A stretch of DNA of 64,000 nt, taken from Streptomyces sp. NBC_00094 (lineage in GTDB: Bacteria > Actinomycetota > Actinomycetes > Streptomycetales > Streptomycetaceae). The notes beneath the pieces were generated by a model. That model worked only from the letters and a program-made list of their open reading frames with translations, made no database searches and was not told where the DNA came from. Numbering within the stretch: position 1 is the first letter of the stretch; each line of letters starts with the position of its first letter. This document shows positions 40,536-48,073 of the stretch, piece by piece. Position numbers and translations under genes: made by a program. The stretch spans positions 6,825,501 to 6,889,500 of the forward strand of contig NZ_JAPEMB010000001.1 in assembly GCF_026343125.1 (NCBI RefSeq). Reading direction: 5' to 3'.

Positions 40536-41504
40536 ATGTCCGTGCACACACCTCCGAGCACCGGCTCGGACAGCCGACCGTTCCGCCAACCCGAGCCCCC
40601 GCACGTCTCACCGAGCGTGCGGACGGCCCGTCGACGCCTGAAGCGCCGTGAGGCCATGGCGGGCATCCTGTTCGTGCTGCCGACGCTCGTCATCTTCGCG
40701 GTGTTCAAGTTCCTCCCCATCGCCGGCGCCGGGGCGATGAGCCTGACGCGCTACCGCCTCAACGGCGACGTCACCTGGCTGGGGGCCGAGAACTACACGC
40801 GCCTGTTCTCCGACTCCCACTTCTGGCAGAGCCTCGGCGTGACGGTGAGCTACGTGCTCATCTTCGTGCCGCTCATCATCGTCGTCTCCCTGGCCGGCGC
40901 ACTGCTCCTGAACAAGATGGTGCGGTTCACCGGCACGTTCCGGGCCGTGCTCTTCGTCCCCTACCTCAGCTCCTTCGTGATGGCCGGCATCATCTGGTCC
41001 TGGATCTTCGACATGGACGGGCCGCTCAACGCCGCGCTCGGCGGACTCGGAATCGGCCCGGTCCCGTTCCTCACCGGCGACCAGCTCCTGGTCCTCGCCA
41101 GCCTCGCGCTGGTCTCGGTGTGGAAGGGCTTCGGGTACTCGATGCTCGTCTTCCTCGCCGGGCTCAAGGCCCAGCCCGCCGAGGTGCACGAAGCGGCGCG
41201 CATCGACGGGGCGAGCAGCTGGCAGGCGTTCCGGCACGTGACGCTCCCGCTGCTCAAGCCCGTGATGTTCTTCGTCCTCGTGATCGAGACGATCATCGGC
41301 TTCCAGGTGTTCGACACCATCTACGTGATGACCGGCGGCGGCCCCAACCGGGCCAGCCACAGCCTCATCTACTTCCTCTACGACGAGGGCTTCAAGTTCC
41401 TCGACTTCGGCTACGCGGCGGCGATCGGCATGGTGCTCTTCGTGATCGTGCTCGTCCTGTCCCTCGTCCAGCGGCGCCTCGTCGAAGGCAAGGAGATCAC
41501 GTGA
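40536..41504 (+). CDS. Sugar ABC transporter permease, MalF-like (module B)
   Basis: A 322-residue permease. A polar N-terminus of about 40 residues precedes six helices; the EAA loop is EVHEAARIDGASSWQAFRHVTLPLL. The stop overlaps the next start (GTGA). The ribosome site before ATG 40536 is weak, and a later start is possible within the polar leader. It pairs with the next permease; no ATPase gene is present in the operon. Confidence 0.92.
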   Translation: MSVHTPPSTGSDSRPFRQPEPPHVSPSVRTARRRLKRREAMAGILFVLPTLVIFAVFKFLPIAGAGAMSLTRYRLNGDVTWLGAENYTRLFSDSHFWQSLGVTVSYVLIFVPLIIVVSLAGALLLNKMVRFTGTFRAVLFVPYLSSFVMAGIIWSWIFDMDGPLNAALGGLGIGPVPFLTGDQLLVLASLALVSVWKGFGYSMLVFLAGLKAQPAEVHEAARIDGASSWQAFRHVTLPLLKPVMFFVLVIETIIGFQVFDTIYVMTGGGPNRASHSLIYFLYDEGFKFLDFGYAAAIGMVLFVIVLVLSLVQRRLVEGKEIT

Positions 41505-42352
41505 CCACCCAGCGCTCCACCCTCGACGCAGGCCACCCCGGAGCCCGCCGGCCCCGCAACCGGCTGCCGGCCCTCGCCCTCACCGTCATCTCCCTGTTCA
41601 CCGTCGCGCCGCTGATCGCCGTCGTCGTCCTCGCCCTCTCGCCCGAGGACGCGCCCACGCTGCCGCACGCGATCCCCGATTCCCTGACGCTCGACAACAT
41701 CACGCGGATCTTCGAGGTCGGAGAGTTCCCGCTCTGGCTGCTGAACTCCTTCGTCTACTCCGTGGTCTCCGTGGTGGTCATCCTCCTCACCGCCTCCATG
41801 GCCGCCTACGCCCTGGTGCGCAAGCGGTTCCCCGGGCGCAACGCGGTGCTGTGGGCGATCGTCGCCACCCTGATGGTGCCGATGCAGGCCACGCTCATCC
41901 CCACCTTCATCCTGGTGGCCCGCATGGACGGGGTGAACACGCTGTGGGGCCTGATCATGCCGACCCTCGCCAACGCCCAGGCGGTCTTCCTCATCCGGCA
42001 GTTCGTCCGCGACCTGCCCGACGAACTCTTCGACGCGGCACGGATCGACGGGGCGGGGGAGTGGCGCACCTTCGTGCAGATCGTGCTGCCGCTGATCCGG
42101 CCGGTGCTCGCCACGCTCGCCATCTTCGTCTTCCTGTGGCACTGGAACGACCTCCTGTGGCCGCTCGTCGTCGGCCAGACCGACGTGGCCCGCACCCTGA
42201 CCGTCGGACTCGCCACCCTGCACACCGAGACGGTGTCCACGGCCGGCATCATGTCCGCCGCCCTCGTGAGCTTCATCCCCTGCTTCGTGATCTTCATGGT
42301 CCTCCAGCGGCACATCGTCGCCGGCGTCACCTCGTCGGGGGTGAAGGGATGA
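41501..42352 (+). CDS. Sugar ABC transporter permease, MalG-like (module B)
   Basis: A 283-residue permease with six helices and the EAA loop ELFDAARIDGAGEWRTFVQIVLPLI. GTG 41501 is fixed by the 4-bp overlap with the MalF-like gene, and its own stop overlaps the oxidoreductase start (ATGA). It forms the module B import channel with its partner. Confidence 0.92.
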   Translation: MTTQRSTLDAGHPGARRPRNRLPALALTVISLFTVAPLIAVVVLALSPEDAPTLPHAIPDSLTLDNITRIFEVGEFPLWLLNSFVYSVVSVVVILLTASMAAYALVRKRFPGRNAVLWAIVATLMVPMQATLIPTFILVARMDGVNTLWGLIMPTLANAQAVFLIRQFVRDLPDELFDAARIDGAGEWRTFVQIVLPLIRPVLATLAIFVFLWHWNDLLWPLVVGQTDVARTLTVGLATLHTETVSTAGIMSAALVSFIPCFVIFMVLQRHIVAGVTSSGVKG

Positions 42353-43248
42353 CGTACGACATGACGGCAACACCCCTGCGGTTCGGACTCATCGGCGTCG
42401 ACTCCCCGCACGCGCCGTCCTTCACCCGGCTGTTCGGCGACGGAGTCACCGGCACGGTGGCGGGCGGCACGGTCGTCGCGGCCTGGAAGGGCGTGGCGGC
42501 CGGGGACTTCCCGCTCGGCCGGGACCGCATCGACGCGTTCGCCCAGGAGGTCTCCGATCTGGGGGTGGCGCTGTACGACACTCCCGAGGAGGTCGCCGAG
42601 CGCTGTGACGCCCTGCTCGTCGTCGCCTCCGACGCCCGTACCCACGCCGGGTACTTCACCCGGCTGGCGCCGCTCGGCAAGCCGGTCTACGTCGACACGC
42701 GATTCGCTCTCACGACCGACGACGCCCGGGCCATGCTGGCGACGGCCGGTGCCCACGGGTGCCTGCCGCTGGCCGGCTCGCCGAAACGCTTCACACCCGA
42801 GTTCCGGCGCGCCGCCGACCGGGGCCGGGTCGACCGCGTCGATCTGACCGGCCCGCTGCCCACCCAGCCGGGCCACCCGTTCCTGGCCTGGTACGGCGTG
42901 CACCTGGTCGACCTCGCGGTCGCGGCGCTCGGGCCGGGATGCGCGCACGTCGACGCCTCGACCGGCGACAGGGTCACGCTGACCTGGTCGGACGGGCGGG
43001 TGGCGACCCTCGGCGGCGAGGAACGGTGGTCACCGCTCACGACGGGGCGCGTCAGCGGTCCCGGCGGAGAAGGCGAGTTCACCATCGAGGCCGGACCGCC
43101 GATGCTCACCGGGCTGCTCACCTCGATCGTCGACGCCTGCCGCACCGGCACGCCCAACGTCCCCGAGGCGGAGGTGCTCGACATCGTCGCGATCGTCGAG
43201 GCCGCCCACCGCAGCCGCACGAGCGGCGCACCGGTGACCCTGTCATGA
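42349..43248 (+). CDS. Gfo/Idh/MocA-type oxidoreductase
   Basis: A 299-residue protein with an N-terminal Rossmann fold (RFGLIGVDSPHAPSF, then EEVAERCDALLVVASDARTHAGYF and GKPVYVDTRFALT in place of the usual EKP) and a C-terminal beta-sheet domain (WYGVHLVDLAVAALGPG). The EKP lysine motif reads VDT, so catalysis may differ from standard sugar dehydrogenases. It sits between the importer and the sulfatase-activating enzyme with ATGA overlaps on both sides, so it belongs to the same pathway. Confidence 0.83.
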   Translation: MTYDMTATPLRFGLIGVDSPHAPSFTRLFGDGVTGTVAGGTVVAAWKGVAAGDFPLGRDRIDAFAQEVSDLGVALYDTPEEVAERCDALLVVASDARTHAGYFTRLAPLGKPVYVDTRFALTTDDARAMLATAGAHGCLPLAGSPKRFTPEFRRAADRGRVDRVDLTGPLPTQPGHPFLAWYGVHLVDLAVAALGPGCAHVDASTGDRVTLTWSDGRVATLGGEERWSPLTTGRVSGPGGEGEFTIEAGPPMLTGLLTSIVDACRTGTPNVPEAEVLDIVAIVEAAHRSRTSGAPVTLS

Positions 43249-44237
43249 CCCGTCAGCGGTCGTGCTGCTCCGCGAGCCGGGAGACGGGGAGAGAGCGGCA
43301 GCCGCCCGCGACGGAGCCGAGCATGGCGGGGGAGCCGAGCGCGGCGGGGGAGCCGAGCGCGGCGGCGGAACGGTCCCCGTCCCGACCTCCCGGCATGGCG
43401 CTCCTGCCCGGCGGTACGTTCCTCATGGGCACCGACGCCGACGACGGGTACGCCGCCGACGGCGAGGGACCGGTGCGCGAGATCCGCCTCGCCCCGTTCC
43501 TGATCGACACCACGACGGTCACCAACGAGGCGTTCGCCGAGTTCGTCGACGCCACCGGGTGGGTGACGCTGGCGGAGCGGTTCGGCACGTCGTTCGTGTT
43601 CGCCGGTCTGCTGCCCGACGACGTACGCGGCGGCCGCCCCGTACCGGCGACGCCGTGGTGGCGGGAGGTCGCGCACGCGGACTGGCGCAGGCCGGAAGGC
43701 CCCGGATCGGACATCGCCGACCGCATGGACCACCCGGTGGTCCATGTCACCTGGCGCGACGCCCGCGCCTTCGCGAGGTGGGCGGGCAAACGCCTGCCCA
43801 CCGAGGCCGAGTGGGAGTACGCGGCCCGTGGCGGTCTGCCGCAGGCCCGTTACCCGTGGGGCGACGAGCGTGAGCCCGGCGGGGTGCACCGGATGAACGT
43901 GTGGCAGGGCGAGTTCCCCGCGTCCAACACCGGCGCGGACGGCTACCTCGGCACCGCTCCGGCCGACGCCTATGAGCCCAACGGGTACGGGCTGTACAAC
44001 ACGTGCGGCAACGTGTGGGAGTGGTGCGCCGACTGGTTCCACCCCACGTGGCACGCCACCGGCCCGCGGACGGATCCCGTCGGGCCGCCGAGCGGGGACC
44101 GCAAGGTGATGCGCGGCGGCTCCTACCTGTGCCACGACAGCTACTGCTTCCGCTACCGCGTCGACGCCCGCAGCTCCAACACCCCTGACAGCAGCGCCGG
44201 CAACATCGGCTTCCGCTGCGTCGCGGACGCCGGCTGA
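43245..44237 (+). CDS. Formylglycine-generating enzyme (sulfatase-activating)
   Basis: A 330-residue FGE-sulfatase (SUMF1) protein. The fold blocks LLPGGTFLMGTDADDGYAADGEGPVREI, VHVTWRDARAFARWAGKRLPTEAEWEYAARGG and CGNVWEWCADWF are all present. The active site has C296 and C301 in GGSYLCHDSYCFRYRV, the Cys-x4-Cys copper-binding pair of true FGEs, not just the fold shared with other oxidases. It converts the C54 of the sulfatase encoded upstream to formylglycine. The N-terminal about 45 residues contain a repeated GEPSAA segment. It is the last gene of the module B operon. Confidence 0.9.
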   Translation: MTRQRSCCSASRETGRERQPPATEPSMAGEPSAAGEPSAAAERSPSRPPGMALLPGGTFLMGTDADDGYAADGEGPVREIRLAPFLIDTTTVTNEAFAEFVDATGWVTLAERFGTSFVFAGLLPDDVRGGRPVPATPWWREVAHADWRRPEGPGSDIADRMDHPVVHVTWRDARAFARWAGKRLPTEAEWEYAARGGLPQARYPWGDEREPGGVHRMNVWQGEFPASNTGADGYLGTAPADAYEPNGYGLYNTCGNVWEWCADWFHPTWHATGPRTDPVGPPSGDRKVMRGGSYLCHDSYCFRYRVDARSSNTPDSSAGNIGFRCVADAG

Positions 44238-44320
44238 CCGACACAGGTCCGCCGGGCCCTACCGCACCGCCGACCCCGACCTCTCACCTGGAGAGGCGGG
44301 GTATCCATCTACCGCATAGC

Positions 44321-44328
44321 AAGCGCTT
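44321..44328. promoter_or_regulatory. LacI-type operator core before the Gfo/Idh-DUF993-glycerate kinase genes
   Basis: AAGCGCTT, the classic LacI/GalR half-site palindrome (context GCAAGCGCTTTC), lies 41 bp before the ATG at 44370 in the only sizeable gap (about 130 bp) of this gene string. It suggests a second regulated promoter. No LacI-type gene lies beside it; the DeoR-LacI regulator at 25713 or a distant protein may bind. Confidence 0.5.
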
Positions 44329-44369
44329 TCTGCGCTCGGTTGCACATCACCTCAGAGGGAGACACGAGA

Positions 44370-45524
44370 ATGAGCCGCACAGTCATAGGCATCGTGATGA
44401 ACGGCGTGACCGGCCGCATGGGCTACCGCCAGCACCTGGTCCGCTCCGTGCTGGCCATCCGCGAACAGGGCGGTCTGCCCCTGGACGACGGAACCGTCAT
44501 CTGGCCCGAACCGATCCTCGTCGGCCGCAGCGACCGCAAACTGAAGGAACTGGCGGACCGACACGGCCTGGAGCACTGGACCACGGACCTGGACGAGGCC
44601 CTGGCCCACCCGCTCGCCCAGATCTACTTCGACGCCCAGGTCACCCCGGCGCGGGAGAAGGCCATCCGCACCGCGATCGCGGCCGGCAAGCACGTCTACA
44701 CCGAGAAGCCGACCGCCGAATCCCTCGACGCCGCACTGGAACTGGCCCGGCTGGCACGCGAGGCGGGCGTGTGCAACGGCGCCGTGCAGGACAAGCTGTT
44801 CCTGCCGGGCCTGCTGAAGCTCAAGCGCCTCATCGACAGCGGCTTCTTCGGCCGGATCCTCTCCGTACGCGGCGAGTTCGGCTACTGGGTCTTCGAAGGC
44901 GACTGGCAGACCGCCCAGCGCCCCTCCTGGAACTACCGTGCCGAGGACGGCGGCGGCATGATCCTCGACATGTTCCCGCACTGGCGGTACGTGCTGGACG
45001 GCCTGTTCGGCGAGGTCCGCTCCGTGTACGCGCACACCGCGACCCACATTCCCGAGCGGGTCGACGAGCAGGGCCGGAGCTACCCGGCGACGGCGGACGA
45101 CGCCGCCTACGGCGTCTTCGAGCTGGAGGGCGGCATCACCGCCCAGATCAACTCCTCCTGGGCCGTACGGGTCGACCGCGACGAGCTCGTCGAGTTCCAG
45201 GTGGACGGCACCGAGGGCAGCGCCGTCGCGGGTCTGCGCAACTGCCGTGTCCAGCACCGCTCCCTGACGCCGAAGCCGGTCTGGAACCCGGACCTGCCCG
45301 TGACCGAGTCGTTCCGCGACCAGTGGCAGCAGGTCCCGGACAACGGCGAGTTCGACAACGGATTCAAGATCCAGTGGGAGCTCTTCCTCAAGCACGTGGT
45401 GACCGGCTCCGCATACCACTGGGACCTGCTGGAGGGCGCCAAGGGCGTCCAGCTCGCCGAACTCGGCCTGCGCTCCGCACGCGAAGGCCGCCGTCTCGAC
45501 GTGCCCGCCCTGGAGATCCGATGA
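44370..45524 (+). CDS. Gfo/Idh/MocA-family sugar oxidoreductase
   Basis: A 384-residue dehydrogenase. The Rossmann start is VIGIVMNGVTGRMGYRQHLVRSV, the EKP motif is in GKHVYTEKPTAESL, and the C-terminal domain has AEDGGGMILDMFPHWRYVLDGLFGEVRSV with the conserved Asp and His. It likely oxidises or epimerises a sugar or inositol-like compound with NAD(P). ATG 44370 has AGAGGGAG upstream; the longer frame beginning at TTG 44340 is less likely. It overlaps the DUF993 gene by 4 bp. Confidence 0.9.
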   Translation: MSRTVIGIVMNGVTGRMGYRQHLVRSVLAIREQGGLPLDDGTVIWPEPILVGRSDRKLKELADRHGLEHWTTDLDEALAHPLAQIYFDAQVTPAREKAIRTAIAAGKHVYTEKPTAESLDAALELARLAREAGVCNGAVQDKLFLPGLLKLKRLIDSGFFGRILSVRGEFGYWVFEGDWQTAQRPSWNYRAEDGGGMILDMFPHWRYVLDGLFGEVRSVYAHTATHIPERVDEQGRSYPATADDAAYGVFELEGGITAQINSSWAVRVDRDELVEFQVDGTEGSAVAGLRNCRVQHRSLTPKPVWNPDLPVTESFRDQWQQVPDNGEFDNGFKIQWELFLKHVVTGSAYHWDLLEGAKGVQLAELGLRSAREGRRLDVPALEIR

Positions 45525-46666
45525 CACTCGTCCTGCGCCTCCCGGACGGCCCCCACCGCCTCCGCGCCCCCGCCGTCCTCGACGTGCCCGACCGCCCGAT
45601 CACCTCCCGGGTCGTGTACGCCGCCGCCCATGTGGTCGCCGATCCCCTGGGGGACAACCGCCCGGGAGCACCCGCGGCCGTCGACTGGGACACCACGCTC
45701 GCCTTCCGGCGGCACCTGTGGTCCCTCGGCCTGGGCGTCGCCGACGCCATGGACACGGCCCAGCGCGGCATGGGCCTCGACTGGCACGCCACCCGTGAAC
45801 TCATCACCCGGTCCGGAGCCGAGGCCCGCGCCGTGGGCGGACGCCTGGCCTGCGGCGTCGGCACCGATCACCTCACCGGGCCCCCCTCCCTGCCCGCCGT
45901 CATCGACGCCTACCAGGAACAGCTGGCCGTCGTGGAGGAGGCCGGTGCCCGGCCGATCCTGATGGCGAGCCGCGCACTGGCCGCGGTGGCCAAGGGCCCC
46001 GAGGACTACCTCCACGTGTACGGCGAGGTCATCGACACCGCTTCGCAACCGGTGATCCTGCACTGGCTGGGCGAGATGTTCGACCCCGCACTGGCCGGCT
46101 ACTGGGGTGGCGCGAACCTGGACGACGCGACCGACACGGTGCTCGACCTGATCAGGGAGAACGAGCCGCGCGTCGACGGCATCAAGGTGTCCCTCCTGGA
46201 CGCCGACCGCGAGATCGCGCTACGGCGCGCCCTGCCGGAGGGCGTACGCCTGTACACGGGCGACGACTTCCACTATCCCGACTTGATCCGCGGCGACGAG
46301 GCCGGTCACAGCGACGCGCTGCTGGGCGTCTTCGACCCCATCGCCGAGGTCGCGGCTGCCGCGCTGCGGGCCCTGGACGTCGGCGACACCGCGCGGTACG
46401 ACGCCCTGATGGAGCCCACCCTGCCGCTGGCCCGGCACCTGTTCGCCACACCGACGTACCACTACAAGACCGGCGTGGTCTTCCTCGCCTGGCTGGCCGG
46501 CCACCAGACGCACTTCACCATGGTGGCCGGAGCTCAGAGCGGGCGTTCCGTCCCCCATCTGACCGAGCTGTTCCGGCTCGCCGACGCGGCCGGCGTCCTT
46601 CCCGACCCGGAGCTCGCCGCCCACCGGATGCGCCAGTTCCTCCAGGTCTCGGGGGTGGACGCGTGA
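45521..46666 (+). CDS. DUF993 protein (dihydrodipicolinate-synthase-like TIM barrel)
   Basis: A 381-residue cytoplasmic protein. It shows the TIM-barrel pattern of DUF993 with WDTTLAFRRHLWSLGLGVADAMDTAQRGMGLDW, CGVGTDHLTGPPSL, PVILHWLGEMFDPALAGYWG, DGIKVSLLDADREIALRRALPEGVRLYTGDDFHYPDLI, where the lysine in GIKVS is the probable Schiff-base residue. DUF993 genes often stand with Gfo/Idh/MocA oxidoreductases and sugar isomerases, so an aldolase role on a keto-sugar acid is inferred. The start overlaps the upstream stop. Confidence 0.85.
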   Translation: MTLVLRLPDGPHRLRAPAVLDVPDRPITSRVVYAAAHVVADPLGDNRPGAPAAVDWDTTLAFRRHLWSLGLGVADAMDTAQRGMGLDWHATRELITRSGAEARAVGGRLACGVGTDHLTGPPSLPAVIDAYQEQLAVVEEAGARPILMASRALAAVAKGPEDYLHVYGEVIDTASQPVILHWLGEMFDPALAGYWGGANLDDATDTVLDLIRENEPRVDGIKVSLLDADREIALRRALPEGVRLYTGDDFHYPDLIRGDEAGHSDALLGVFDPIAEVAAAALRALDVGDTARYDALMEPTLPLARHLFATPTYHYKTGVVFLAWLAGHQTHFTMVAGAQSGRSVPHLTELFRLADAAGVLPDPELAAHRMRQFLQVSGVDA

Positions 46667-46806
46667 ACGGCGTGGAGCGCCTGCCGTCGAACCAGGTCAC
46701 CACCCGGCAGCTCAGCAGCCTGTGCCGCGGCGGCTTCCTCACCGTCGAGGGGCCCGACGCGCACCGGGCTGCCTTGGCCCACCTGGCCCATGTGGGGGGC
46801 CCATGA
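46663..46806 (+). CDS. 47-residue remnant of a sugar phosphate isomerase/epimerase-like gene
   Basis: A short frame, GTG 46663 to TGA 46806, overlaps the DUF993 stop and the glycerate kinase start by 4 bp each. It begins MNGVERLPSNQVTTRQLS, which resembles the N-terminal strand of xylose-isomerase-like TIM barrels (RLSLNQ-TT-WS) that usually follow DUF993 genes. It then ends after 47 residues, far short of the usual about 280. It may be a deletion remnant still translated to keep coupling to glycerate kinase, or a small protein in its own right. Confidence 0.55.
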   Translation: MNGVERLPSNQVTTRQLSSLCRGGFLTVEGPDAHRAALAHLAHVGGP

Positions 46807-47894
46807 AGATCCTCATAGCCCCCGATTCCTTCAAGGGGACCGCGACGGCGGCGCAGGCGGCGCGCGCCCTGGCCGACGGCTGGCGCTCCGTCCGGCCGCA
46901 CGACGACCTGGTTCTGCTGCCCATGGCGGACGGCGGCGAGGGCACCCTCGAAGCCGTCGCGTCGGCCACACCCGGCGCGGAAGTGCGCGCGGTCCCGGGG
47001 TGCGCCGGCCCCGACGGGCGTGGCGTCGACGGGGCGTACGCGATGCTCCCCGACGGCACGGCACTGGTCGAACTCGCCGTCGCCAGCGGCCTTCCGCTGC
47101 TGGAAGGCCGAAGCGCCCCGCTCACGGCCACCACACGCGGCACCGGTGAGACGATCGCGCGTGCCCTGGACGACGGCGCCCGGCGCCTCGTGGTGGCCCT
47201 GGGAGGCTCCGCCTCCACCGACGGCGGCGCCGGACTCCTGAGTGCGCTGGGCCTGAGGCTGCTCGACGCCGACGGCCGTCTCCTCCCGGACGGCGGCGGC
47301 GCCCTCGTCCAGGCCGTCACGGCCGACCTCACGGCGCTTCGCCCGCCGCCGCCCGGTGGAGTTCTCCTGCTGAGCGACGTGACGAACCCCCTGCGGGGGC
47401 CGGAGGGCGCGGCGGCCGTCTACGGCCCGCAGAAGGGCGCGGGACCGGGGGAGGTCGCCCACCTGGACCGCGGGCTCGCCCGCCTGGCCGCACTGCTCGG
47501 CGGGGACCCCGAAGCCCCCGGCGCCGGGGCGGCCGGCGGCACGGCCTACGGCCTCGCGGCCGCCTGGGACGCCCAGGTCGTGCCCGGGTCGGCAGCCATC
47601 GCCGACCTGCTCGCCCTCGACCGCGAACTCGACGCCGCCGACCTGCTGATCACCGGTGAGGGGTGCTTCGACCGGACCAGCGCCCTCGGCAAGGCGGTCG
47701 GCGAGTCGTTGCACCGGGCCCACAGGGCGGGCACGTCCGCCGCGGTGGTGGCAGGGCGGGTGGCCGCGGCCGACGACAGGGCCCACACGTTGCTCTCCCT
47801 GACCGCACTCGCGGGCGACGACGCCTCGGCCCGCGCGCACGCCCCGCACTGGCTCCGGCGAGCCGGAGCGACCCTCGCGGCGGAGGCGTTCTAG
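46803..47894 (+). CDS. glxK: Glycerate kinase (GlxK type I)
   Basis: A 363-residue kinase with the family opening MKILIAPDSFKGTATAAQAA, PMADGGEGTLEA, GGSASTDGGAGLLSALGLRL, LLSDVTNPLRGPEGAAAVYGPQKGA and LLITGEGCFDRTSALGKAVG. It phosphorylates glycerate to 2-phosphoglycerate, feeding glycolysis. With two 2-hydroxyacid dehydrogenases in the locus, glycerate made from hydroxypyruvate or tartronate semialdehyde is the likely substrate. ATG overlaps the upstream short frame; a strong hairpin follows. Confidence 0.93.
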   Translation: MKILIAPDSFKGTATAAQAARALADGWRSVRPHDDLVLLPMADGGEGTLEAVASATPGAEVRAVPGCAGPDGRGVDGAYAMLPDGTALVELAVASGLPLLEGRSAPLTATTRGTGETIARALDDGARRLVVALGGSASTDGGAGLLSALGLRLLDADGRLLPDGGGALVQAVTADLTALRPPPPGGVLLLSDVTNPLRGPEGAAAVYGPQKGAGPGEVAHLDRGLARLAALLGGDPEAPGAGAAGGTAYGLAAAWDAQVVPGSAAIADLLALDRELDAADLLITGEGCFDRTSALGKAVGESLHRAHRAGTSAAVVAGRVAAADDRAHTLLSLTALAGDDASARAHAPHWLRRAGATLAAEAF

Positions 47895-47950
47895 TGGCTG
47901 CCACGCGGCCTTGTCCGGGTGATCGGCCTGTGGCTCGCGGGCCGACGGCG

Positions 47951-47988
47951 CGTCCTCCGGCACCTGTCGCGACAGGCGCCGGAGGACG
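47951..47988. terminator. Strong hairpin between convergent glycerate kinase and propeller genes
   Basis: A 38-nt near-perfect hairpin. The outer arms are CGTCCTCCGGC (47951-47961) and GCCGGAGGACG (47978-47988). The inner arms are CCTGTC and GACAGG with a GC tip, and there is a single A/C mismatch. It can stop transcription from both sides. Confidence 0.8.
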
Positions 47989-48032
47989 CGCTTCGAGGAT
48001 CTGCGCTTCGAGGATCTGGGCTTCGAGGACCT
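47988..48032. repeat. 15-bp tandem repeat, three units
   Basis: GCGCTTCGAGGATCT occurs twice in a row and a third time as GGGCTTCGAGGACCT, directly after the terminator hairpin and before the propeller gene's stop at 48074. Confidence 0.75.
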
Positions 48033-48073
48033 GCGCAGCGTGGTGCTCGCCGCGCGGAGCGCTGAGACGCGGG

